Source of the DNA: Lachnospiraceae bacterium UBA3316
GTDB lineage: Bacteria > Bacillota > Clostridia > Lachnospirales > Lachnospiraceae
Length of the DNA stretch: 11,128 nt
Direction: 5' to 3'
Assembly: GCA_002361955.1 (NCBI GenBank)
Contig: DESK01000028.1
Coordinates: 1-11,128, forward strand
Shown here: positions 1-4,327 of the stretch, one piece after another
How positions within the stretch are numbered: position 1 is the first letter of the stretch
Layout of the letters: every line of letters begins with the position of its first letter
The notes under the pieces: model-generated
Seen by the model: the letters and a program-made list of their open reading frames with translations, nothing else
Databases searched by the model: none
What the model was told of the DNA's origin: nothing
Program-made: the position numbers and the translations under genes

Positions 1-34
1 TTGACAAAAGTCACTTCATAACGGGGGTGTGTAA

Positions 35-808
35 ATGGGCTATTTAGACGTACCAGGGCTGCGGAGGGTATGGAGCTACATGAAGTCCTATGTGGACGCC
101 TGCGTGGAATCCAGGACCGGCACGGCGGATAGGCTTGCGACTGCGAGGGCAGTTGACGGCGTCACTTTTGACGGGACGGCGAACATCAGCCATTATGCGG
201 TGTGCAGCACCTCCGGGGGCACGGCGGCGAAAACATGTAGCATTACCAGCTTTTTGCTGGTGACAGGGGCAAGGGTGATGGTACGGTTTACGAACGCAAA
301 CACAGCGTCCCACCCCACGCTGAACGTGAGCGGCACCGGGGCGAAATACATATACTATAAAAGCACCTACATCCCAACAGACAGCATAAAGGCAGGGACA
401 GTGCTGGAGCTGGTCTACAGCGGGAGCTACTGGTACGCCGTGGGAGATCTGTCGGGGCATCTGGCAGAGGCCCTCACAAGCCCCATATCCCTGTACAGCT
501 CGGCAACGGGCATATACGCCTCATCCCTCCAGGCCTGGGCCTATACGACGGTTTCCGGCCTTTCGAACTGGAAGGAAGTGCGGGTGTGGGCGGAAGTCGG
601 GGACGGCACGAGGGGCTATTATATGCTTAACAGGAGCCACACCCAGGCGAACCTGAGCGGCTACGTCAGCACTGCTTACAATGGGATGATGTATGTAGCC
701 TGCGACTTTGCGAACAACAGGGTCGGTGTGTATGTGACCAGCAAGACAGGATGGGGCTTTTCCGCCCTGCGGGTGCTGTCCGTGGAGGGGCTTGTGAGGA
801 ATGCATAA
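35..808 (+). CDS. Phage tail fibre / receptor-binding-like protein
   Basis: This 257-residue protein has no signal peptide or membrane segment. After a short helical N-terminus (about residues 1-30) comes a stretch typical of phage tail fibres in Firmicutes: LATARAVDGVTFDGTANI (34-51), then a beta-rich domain with FTNANTASHPTLNVSGTGAK (85-104) and LVYSGSYWYAVGDL (126-139). Such modules are seen in side-tail fibre and tail-collar type proteins. The C-terminal part (about 143-257) is rich in aromatic residues and Gly and is a plausible receptor-binding tip, but I do not recognise the fold. The start is supported by a GGGGGTG ribosome site at 24-30. The gene is followed after 33 bp by the holin, the usual tail-to-lysis order. 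The tail fibre call is firm in general terms; the ligand is unknown. Confidence 0.75.
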   Translation: MGYLDVPGLRRVWSYMKSYVDACVESRTGTADRLATARAVDGVTFDGTANISHYAVCSTSGGTAAKTCSITSFLLVTGARVMVRFTNANTASHPTLNVSGTGAKYIYYKSTYIPTDSIKAGTVLELVYSGSYWYAVGDLSGHLAEALTSPISLYSSATGIYASSLQAWAYTTVSGLSNWKEVRVWAEVGDGTRGYYMLNRSHTQANLSGYVSTAYNGMMYVACDFANNRVGVYVTSKTGWGFSALRVLSVEGLVRNA

Positions 809-841
809 AGGAAATATGGTTAAGAAAGAGAGGATGGGAAC

Positions 842-1300
842 ATGAACGTAAATAAAGTCATTGACACTTATAACCTGCTTGTGGGGACGGCTGTGACGCT
901 CCTGACGGCTGTTTTCGGTACCTTCTGGTACATTTTTGCGGCTTACCTGATTCTGAATATCTTGGACTGGCTGACAGGCTGGTATAAGTCCAGGAAGCTG
1001 CATAAGGAATCTAGCGCGGTAGGGCTGAAGGGGATCCTGAAAAAACTGGGCTACTGGGTTGTTATTGCCGTGGCATTCCTGGTATCCGGCGTATTTGTTA
1101 ATATTGGGAATGACCTGCTGCATGTAGACCTGGCATTTTTGACTATGGTCGGCTGGTTTACGCTGGCCTGCCTGCTGGTGAATGAGGTGCGCAGTATCCT
1201 GGAAAACCTGGTGGAATGCGGCTACAACGTGCCGCAGGTGCTGATCAGGGGGCTTGCCGTGACAGAAAAACTGATTAACAGCGAGACGGAGGGTGAATAG
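842..1300 (+). CDS. Phage holin (phi29/Cp-1 holin type, phage_holin_4 family)
   Basis: This is a 152-residue membrane protein. Holins of this family assemble in the cytoplasmic membrane late in infection and form lesions that release the endolysin. Hydrophobic segments lie at about residues 26-47, 70-90 and 97-113. The first runs into the family-typical polar motif DWLTGWYKSRK (42-52), followed by a Lys-rich loop with GLKGILKKLG (61-70). Length and the soluble tail after about residue 115, ending in acidic residues, fit the 130-150 residue phage lysis holin family. A purine-rich ribosome site (GAGAGGATGGGA, 828-839) precedes the ATG. The partner amidase lies about 1.1 kb downstream, separated by a toxin-antitoxin locus and a structural gene, which is looser than the usual adjacent holin-lysin pair. 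Confidence 0.9.
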   Translation: MNVNKVIDTYNLLVGTAVTLLTAVFGTFWYIFAAYLILNILDWLTGWYKSRKLHKESSAVGLKGILKKLGYWVVIAVAFLVSGVFVNIGNDLLHVDLAFLTMVGWFTLACLLVNEVRSILENLVECGYNVPQVLIRGLAVTEKLINSETEGE

Positions 1301-1315
1301 CACGATACGGAGTTA

Positions 1316-1344
1316 TTGAAATAAAAGGGCTGGTATGGTAAGAT
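1316..1344 (+). promoter_or_regulatory. Promoter of the small Hol-Tox toxin gene
   Basis: TTGAAA (1316-1321), a 17-bp spacer and TAAGAT (1339-1344) with a TGG extended -10 (1336-1338) make a strong sigma-A type promoter. The predicted start is near 1351, giving a leader of about 62 nt before the toxin ATG. An inverted repeat at 1329-1350 overlaps the -10. Confidence 0.65.
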
Positions 1345-1350
1345 ACCGGC
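1329..1350. repeat. Inverted repeat overlapping the -10 of the toxin promoter
   Basis: The arms GCTGGTAT (1329-1336) and ATACCGGC (1343-1350) are complementary over 8 positions with one T-G mismatch and are separated by 6 bp. The dyad covers the whole -10 element and ends at the predicted start site. No T-tract follows, so it is a poor terminator for the holin transcript. A protein-binding operator is the more likely reading, but no regulator is identified. Confidence 0.4.
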
Positions 1351-1413
1351 ATGGGACAACCGTGTTACGGGGTGGCTGGCCTCTATTCTTACATAGAATG
1401 GGGGTGGTGCTGA
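1351..1413 (+). CDS. Possible 20-codon leader ORF overlapping the toxin start
   Basis: An ATG lies exactly at the predicted transcription start and opens a 20-codon frame encoding MGQPCYGVAGLYSYIEWGWC. Its TGA (1411-1413) overlaps the toxin ATG (1413-1415) as TGATG. There is no ribosome site, so translation would have to be leaderless. If translated, ribosomes finishing here could re-initiate at the toxin. It may equally be chance, with conservation acting at RNA level. Low confidence as a coding gene; listed because the coincidence of start site and overlap is notable. Confidence 0.2.
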   Translation: MGQPCYGVAGLYSYIEWGWC

Positions 1414-1505
1414 TGGACAATCATCATTTTGATTTCAAAGACCTTATGGCTTTTGGCATGTTCATTCTGGCGTTACTCACTTTCATTTTTATGAACTTGA
1501 AGTAA
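1413..1505 (+). CDS. Small Hol-Tox family membrane toxin (type I toxin-antitoxin)
   Basis: The frame encodes a 30-residue peptide starting MDNHHFDFKD, followed by the hydrophobic segment LMAFGMFILALLTFIFMNLK (11-30). The pattern FGxFILALLTFI is characteristic of the putative holin-like toxin (Hol-Tox) family, which includes TxpA/BsrG-like peptides of Firmicutes prophages. These insert in the cytoplasmic membrane and are toxic when overproduced. A strong ribosome site (GGGGGTGG, 1400-1407) stands 5 nt before the ATG. The gene has its own promoter, a structured 3' region and a convergent antisense RNA, the standard layout of a type I module. It is one of several such prophage-borne modules known in Clostridia and Bacilli. 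Toxicity itself is inferred from family resemblance. Confidence 0.8.
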   Translation: MDNHHFDFKDLMAFGMFILALLTFIFMNLK

Positions 1506-1524
1506 TGTTTTAAAGCATAGAAAA

Positions 1525-1558
1525 ACCACCCTCTAAACTTTGGCAGGTTCGGGGTGGT
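1525..1558 (-). terminator. Terminator of the antisense antitoxin RNA
   Basis: ACCACCC (1525-1531) and GGGTGGT (1552-1558) form a 7-bp stem, with a weaker inner stem AACTT/AGGTT (1536-1549). On the minus strand the stem is followed directly by TTTTCT (1524-1519), so it terminates leftward. Rightward it is followed by AATTC and is a poor terminator. Confidence 0.65.
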
Positions 1559-1582
1559 AATTCTATTATCCATTTACGAGGT

Positions 1583-1612
1583 CAACCCCTTGTGGGCGGT
1601 TGTTCCTTTTCT
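1583..1612 (+). terminator. Probable terminator of the toxin mRNA
   Basis: CAACC (1583-1587) pairs with GGTTG (1598-1602), with further C-G pairing inside, and is followed by TTCCTTTTCT. It ends at the predicted start of the antisense RNA, so the two transcripts would overlap over the whole toxin 3' region. The stem is modest in length. Confidence 0.45.
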
Positions 1613-1618
1613 ATGTTC

Positions 1619-1647
1619 AATATAACACTAACAACGTAATAGTTCAA
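1619..1647 (-). promoter_or_regulatory. Promoter of the antisense antitoxin RNA
   Basis: Read on the minus strand: TTGAAC (1647-1642), a 17-bp spacer, then TATATT (1624-1619) with TGT just upstream, forming an extended -10. Start predicted at the A opposite 1612. It is closer to consensus than the toxin promoter, as expected for an antitoxin made in excess. Confidence 0.65.
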
Positions 1648-1658
1648 GTAAAAACTGA

Positions 1659-1682
1659 GGGGCGGGCGACCGTCCCCTTTTT
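1659..1682 (+). terminator. Rho-independent terminator between toxin-antitoxin locus and next phage gene
   Basis: GGGGCGG (1659-1665) pairs with CCGTCCCC (1670-1677) with one bulged T around a GCGA loop, followed by five T (1678-1682). It would stop readthrough from the toxin locus and holin, so the following gene may need another promoter or partial readthrough. Confidence 0.5.
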
Positions 1683-1719
1683 GTTGCGCCGGCTCAAATG
1701 CCTGGGAAAGGAGTCAAGA

Positions 1720-2310
1720 ATGGCCACTATAACAGAAAATTTAAAGCGGATTTTATCGGCAATATATGGAAAGGATGTACGGCAGGCGATCCATGACAGC
1801 ATCGAGCAGTGCGAGGCAGATGTGAAGGCTGGGGTGGAGGAGTGCAACAGTATATCCAGCGCTGCCGTACAGCAATGCAGGGATATGGGGAGGCAAGTGA
1901 ACGAAAGTTACCGTGAGATTTTAAGCCTCTTGTCGGTTCCGGCAGCGGGTGTTGTCTACCATAACGGTTATGCGTGGAGCAGCCCCGGCCATGGTGCGTA
2001 CTCGGTGCTGGCGAGTGCTGTGACGGGCGCCCAGTGTGTAGCCGTACCTGTAGAATCCGGGGCTGTTTATGCAGTCGATACTTATGTCAGAGGCAGCACG
2101 CCCCAATGGGTAACGATTGCGGCAATCAAAGGGACGCCTTCTGATACATTTTTCACAAGCATACCTGCTGAAGATATTCATAATGGGGGTTGGATCGCCG
2201 GTGCGGTTGGATGTTATGTAGTAACCATACCGGCGGGCCAGAACCTGCTGCTTGTCACGTCGGAGGATTATAGCTATGGGGATATTAAGGTGAGAAGGTT
2301 AAGGATCTAA
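1720..2310 (+). CDS. Small phage structural protein with baseplate-type N-terminus
   Basis: This is a 196-residue protein. I chose the ATG at 1720 over the in-frame ATG at 1600 because GGGAAAGGAG (1704-1713) lies just before it and because the upstream stretch covers the antitoxin promoter and a terminator. Residues 8-33 (LKRILSAIYGKDVRQAIHDS onward) match the N-terminal motif IYGKDVRxxIxDSIxQ shared by tail-appendage and baseplate proteins of Firmicutes phages. A helical, possibly coiled segment follows (about 34-70), then a beta-rich, Gly-rich C-terminal half (75-196), a plausible receptor- or sugar-binding domain. The N-terminus therefore looks like a virion docking part carrying a variable tip. 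Its place between the toxin locus and the endolysin, not among tail genes, is unusual. The exact role is unknown. Confidence 0.65.
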   Translation: MATITENLKRILSAIYGKDVRQAIHDSIEQCEADVKAGVEECNSISSAAVQQCRDMGRQVNESYREILSLLSVPAAGVVYHNGYAWSSPGHGAYSVLASAVTGAQCVAVPVESGAVYAVDTYVRGSTPQWVTIAAIKGTPSDTFFTSIPAEDIHNGGWIAGAVGCYVVTIPAGQNLLLVTSEDYSYGDIKVRRLRI

Positions 2311-2401
2311 GAAATAGCCCGTGCAAAAGTCGTGGGAAGAAAGAGTAGGGGGTGGTGTTTTGTATGCTGCGTTCCCGCAACAGGAAAGGAGCCAGATTCA
2401 T

Positions 2402-3268
2402 ATGGCATTGAATATTATTAAAAACTATCTGACAAATAACCGTTGCTACATCAAAGGAGAAAAAAGAACTCCTATCGGTATCCAGATCCACACGATTGGA
2501 ACTGGGCAGGGGACAGCGCAGAGCGTGGCGGACTACTGGAACCAGGCGGCAGTACCAGCCTGTGTAACATACTGCGTAGATGCGGACGTCTCGGGCAAAG
2601 TGCTGCAGTTTTTACCTGAATGGATGCGGAGCTGGGCGGATGCTGGGTGGGGCAACAATAACCTGGTCACCATTGAGGTCTGCGAGTCTGACTATATCCG
2701 GTACAAAGGCGGGGCAAATTATGATGTCCTGAATGCAACAAAATTTAAGGAGGACATCCTGCGTGGCTATCGGGCAGCGGTGGAACTGTGTGCATCTATT
2801 TGTAGGAGGTATGGATGGAACCCGAAAGCAGAGCTGCCGAATGGCATGCATGTGATTAGCAGCCACAGGGAGGGGAATCTGGCCGGATTGTCATCTAACC
2901 ACGGTGATCCGGATCATGTATGGAGCCGCTTTGGGCTGACTATGGATAAATTTCGGGCGGATGTGGCAAAAGCTATGTGTCCGGAACTCAAAGCTGGAAT
3001 GAAAGTCAGGCTCACCCAGCCGGTAGCGATCAGGGACAGCGTGTCCACCAGAACCAAGAAAGCAGGATACGTAAGATACAGAATCCTGCCCGTAAACGTA
3101 AAGAGAAAGTGCAAGCGCCTGGCCGGGGGAAAGGCACAGCTCAAAGCCGGGAATGTCGTTGTGATCCGCGAAGTAATCAAGTCATACGATGGGAACACTT
3201 GGATCAAGATAAAAAATGGATATTTGCCAGTTGTGGTAAATGGGGTGTGCCGGGTGGCGCAGGTGTAA
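2402..3268 (+). CDS. Endolysin: N-acetylmuramoyl-L-alanine amidase (Amidase_2) with C-terminal SH3-like domain
   Basis: This 288-residue enzyme cleaves the bond between N-acetylmuramic acid and L-alanine in peptidoglycan, releasing phage progeny after the holin opens the membrane. The start at 2402 is supported by AAAGGAG (2385-2391); an in-frame ATG at 2321 lacks a comparable site. The catalytic domain spans about residues 20-190. IQIHTIG (27-33) supplies the first zinc His (H30). VTIEVCESD (89-97) is the conserved central strand. VISSHREGN (151-159) and NHGDPDHVW (166-174) contain the other likely metal ligands, H155 and an Asp of GDPD. Residues about 196-288 contain VRLTQPVAIRDSVSTRTKKAG and WIKIKNGYLPV, typical of a bacterial SH3-like wall-binding domain. 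There is no signal peptide, as expected for a holin-dependent lysin. It is the last phage gene before the att site. Confidence 0.92.
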   Translation: MALNIIKNYLTNNRCYIKGEKRTPIGIQIHTIGTGQGTAQSVADYWNQAAVPACVTYCVDADVSGKVLQFLPEWMRSWADAGWGNNNLVTIEVCESDYIRYKGGANYDVLNATKFKEDILRGYRAAVELCASICRRYGWNPKAELPNGMHVISSHREGNLAGLSSNHGDPDHVWSRFGLTMDKFRADVAKAMCPELKAGMKVRLTQPVAIRDSVSTRTKKAGYVRYRILPVNVKRKCKRLAGGKAQLKAGNVVVIREVIKSYDGNTWIKIKNGYLPVVVNGVCRVAQV

Positions 3269-3276
3269 AAAAAATA

Positions 3277-3303
3277 GGGGCGGCGCTTTGCCGTCCCTGT
3301 TTA
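3277..3303 (+). terminator. Terminator after the endolysin gene
   Basis: GGGCGGC (3278-3284) plus flanking G pairs with GCCGTCCC (3290-3297), one G-U, around a GCTTT loop. A short T-rich TGTTT follows. An A-run (3267-3274) precedes it, so it could also stop leftward transcription entering the prophage. Confidence 0.6.
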
Positions 3304-3405
3304 AATTCATGTTAAAACATATTGTACCATCAAATATAATATCTCACTTTTTATCTCACAAAATCCTGGAACCCCCATAAAATAAAGGAAAAATGGCACT
3401 ATGGA
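3304..3405. other. AT-rich phage-side flank of the attachment site, no gene
   Basis: About 100 bp with no credible ORF. It contains two direct copies of TATCTCAC at 3340-3347 and 3352-3359, 12 bp apart, about 50 bp inside the tRNA remnant. Tyrosine integrases commonly use short direct repeats at such positions as arm-binding sites, so these are candidates. The direct evidence is only the repeat and the location. Confidence 0.3.
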
Positions 3406-3454
3406 CACCTGACTCTTAATCAGGGTGTCCAGGGTTCGAGCCCCTGATCGCGCA
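3406..3454 (+). tRNA. 3' half of tRNA-Lys(CTT): prophage att site
   Basis: The anticodon stem CCTGA (3408-3412), loop CTCTTAA (3413-3419) with anticodon CTT (3415-3417), and TCAGG (3420-3424) are intact. So are the T-arm CAGGG-TTCGAGC-CCCTG (3430-3446), the acceptor strand ATCGCGC (3447-3453) and discriminator A. The 26 bp upstream, which should contain the 5' acceptor strand GCGCGAT and the D-arm, do not match a tRNA. The gene is therefore cut near the anticodon stem, the usual crossover for phage integrases. CCA does not follow in the DNA (ACTG instead). This half is non-functional; a whole tRNA-Lys rebuilt with the phage-borne 3' end is expected at the other junction. Confidence 0.88.
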
Positions 3455-3461
3455 CTGAAAG

Positions 3462-3501
3462 CACTGTTTTTGCAGATCGTACTGCGGGGACGGTGTTTTT
3501 T
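3462..3501 (+). terminator. Native terminator of the tRNA-Lys gene, one-directional
   Basis: CACTGTTTTTGCAG (3462-3475) pairs over all 14 positions with CTGCGGGGACGGTG (3482-3495) if five G-U pairs are allowed, with loop ATCGTA, then six T (3496-3501). In the complementary transcript those G-U pairs become C-A mismatches, so it can fold only in rightward RNA. That fits a terminator for the tRNA and not for the convergent tetR gene. Confidence 0.75.
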
Positions 3502-3528
3502 CTTGTGCTACGGGTTTTGCACCCGCGG

Positions 3529-4128
3529 CTACCTGATATGCTTCCGCACGATTCCACGGATCTCTTTATAAATAAAGGGCTTGATCTCCTCAAGGGGCAC
3601 GGGCTGCCCGTAAAGGATCGGGCTGTAGATGCTGCCGCTGACCAGCTCCGCGATCATGTAGACCATGATTTCAGGCCGGACAAACTCCTGGCCGGATTCG
3701 GAGAGGATCTGCTCATAGATCTCGTAGACATTCTTTTCGGAGTCGGGATCGGGCCGGGACATGGCGTTTTTGAAGATTCCCCAGCTCAGGTGCTTGGAGA
3801 TCAGTGTGAGCAGGGAGCGGTTCCGGTCAAGCTCCGTGATGATATAGTCGCAGATAAATACTACTTGATCCTCGAAGCGCGTCAGGCTCCGCTTGCGCAG
3901 CTCTGTGTAGGCCTCCTGGAAGAGCTGATTCGCTTTATGGGAGATCAGCTTGTTCCGAAGGTCGTATTTGTCTGTAAAATACAGGTAAAAGGTTCCCTTG
4001 GCCACACCGGCCTTCTCTACAATATCGGAAATGGACGTTTTCTGGATGCCCTTTGAGACAAACAGCTCAAAGGCGGTATTCAGCAGGGCGTCCTTTTTTT
4101 GTTTCTTATTTGTCTCAAGCTTGCTCAT
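3529..4128 (-). CDS. TetR/AcrR family transcriptional repressor of the adjacent pump operon
   Basis: This 199-residue protein has a TetR DNA-binding domain at residues about 10-57. The helix-turn-helix is SISDIVEKAGVAKGTFYLYF (32-51) and is followed by DKYDL. The ligand-binding helical region (60-199) is variable as usual and gives no hint of the effector. I chose the start at 4128 because GGAGG (reverse strand, 9 nt upstream) is well placed; an in-frame ATG 7 codons earlier lacks a good site. The gene is divergent from an MMPL transporter, and the shared region contains three copies of a TGAC-N5-GTCA palindrome. One overlaps its own -35, so repression of both itself and the pump, relieved by a ligand, is the natural inference. 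FarR-like control of fatty-acid export is one possible parallel. Confidence 0.9.
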   Translation of the reverse strand: MSKLETNKKQKKDALLNTAFELFVSKGIQKTSISDIVEKAGVAKGTFYLYFTDKYDLRNKLISHKANQLFQEAYTELRKRSLTRFEDQVVFICDYIITELDRNRSLLTLISKHLSWGIFKNAMSRPDPDSEKNVYEIYEQILSESGQEFVRPEIMVYMIAELVSGSIYSPILYGQPVPLEEIKPFIYKEIRGIVRKHIR

Positions 4129-4166
4129 GGAATCAAACCTCCGTTTCATTTGTTTGTTTACCCCCT

Positions 4167-4195
4167 ATTATTGAATAAAAATGACTAGAAGTCAA
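4167..4195 (-). promoter_or_regulatory. tetR promoter
   Basis: On the minus strand TTGACT (4195-4190), a 17-bp spacer and AATAAT (4172-4167). The -35 and the start of the spacer lie within operator 1 (4182-4194), so bound repressor would exclude RNA polymerase. Confidence 0.6.
4182..4194. promoter_or_regulatory. Operator 1, TGACT-AGA-AGTCA palindrome over the tetR promoter
   Basis: This is a perfect 5-bp inverted repeat with a 3-bp centre. It shares the TGAC-N5-GTCA pattern with two other sites in the same intergenic region and overlaps the tetR -35. Assignment to the neighbouring TetR protein is by context. Confidence 0.75.
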
Positions 4196-4243
4196 GAATA
4201 TCCTTTTCTTTTCTTAAGAAAGTATAAAAAATGAAAAATAAGA

Positions 4244-4272
4244 TTGACGGATGGTCATTTTTGATGTATAAC
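4244..4272 (+). promoter_or_regulatory. Promoter of the MMPL pump operon
   Basis: TTGACG (4244-4249), a 17-bp spacer and TATAAC (4267-4272). The predicted start is near 4279, about 49 nt before the pump ATG. The -35 lies within operator 2, and operator 3 lies just downstream of the start. Confidence 0.7.
4245..4257. promoter_or_regulatory. Operator 2, TGAC-GGATG-GTCA over the pump -35
   Basis: It has the same half-sites and 5-bp spacing as operators 1 and 3, but the fifth position of each arm is G instead of T/A, so it is probably a weaker copy. It overlaps the -35 of the pump promoter. Confidence 0.55.
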
Positions 4273-4286
4273 AGCAGGGAGAAAAA

Positions 4287-4299
4287 TGACTAATAGTCA
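4287..4299. promoter_or_regulatory. Operator 3, TGACT-AAT-AGTCA just after the pump start site
   Basis: This is a perfect 5-bp inverted repeat with a 3-bp centre, with the same arms as operator 1. It begins about 8 bp downstream of the predicted transcription start, where bound repressor would block promoter escape. Confidence 0.75.
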
Positions 4300-4327
4300 A
4301 TTATGATGCAAGAAGGGGTTAGATACT

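Larger units (their letters stand above)
1516..1612 (-). ncRNA. Convergent antisense RNA, predicted type I antitoxin
   Basis: On the minus strand a strong promoter drives an RNA of about 97 nt. Its start is predicted at 1612 and it ends in the T-run after a hairpin at 1525-1558. The RNA is fully complementary to the 3' untranslated part of the toxin mRNA and stops about 10 nt short of the toxin stop codon. The 5' arm of its terminator reads ACCACCCC, which can also pair with GGGGTGGT in the toxin ribosome site (1401-1408) and with GGGGTGG in the toxin leader (1369-1375). This resembles the RatA/TxpA and RNAII/Fst arrangements. The RNA is predicted from promoter, terminator and context only; I saw no proof of expression. 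Confidence 0.65.
1..3454. mobile_element. Right end of an integrated prophage (tail fibre and lysis module up to the tRNA-Lys att site)
   Basis: The segment carries a tail fibre-like gene, holin, small toxin-antitoxin locus, phage structural protein and amidase endolysin, all on the plus strand, and stops at a truncated tRNA-Lys. Phages often integrate into tRNA genes and leave the displaced 3' half at one junction, and lysis genes commonly sit at the end opposite the integrase. No integrase is present here, so the rest of the element, including the other junction with a complete tRNA-Lys, is inferred to lie to the left. Whether the prophage is intact cannot be judged from this end. The right boundary is placed at the last tRNA base because the matching terminator beyond it looks host-derived. 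Confidence 0.85.

Noticed and set aside
1..21. Possible last codons of an upstream phage gene (LTKVTS then TAA).
   Set aside because: Only six codons are visible, and other frames also close or overlap the next gene plausibly, so the frame cannot be chosen.
245..261. Hairpin ACCAGC-TTTTT-GCTGGT inside the tail fibre gene.
   Set aside because: It lies within a well-supported coding frame, with no T-run or promoter; most likely chance.
1600..1719. N-terminal extension of the small structural protein from the ATG at 1600.
   Set aside because: It would cover the antitoxin promoter and a terminator, lacks a ribosome site, and the 1720 start has a strong one and begins at the family motif.
2321..2401. 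N-terminal extension of the endolysin from the ATG at 2321.
   Set aside because: The extension has no family resemblance, and AAAGGAG supports the start at 2402.
2977..3315. Plus-strand 112-codon frame overlapping the endolysin.
   Set aside because: Low-complexity basic translation in another frame of a clear amidase gene, with no ribosome site.
3511..3525. CGGGT/ACCCG hairpin downstream of tetR as its terminator.
   Set aside because: Only 5 bp, with no T-run on the minus strand, so no tetR terminator is claimed.
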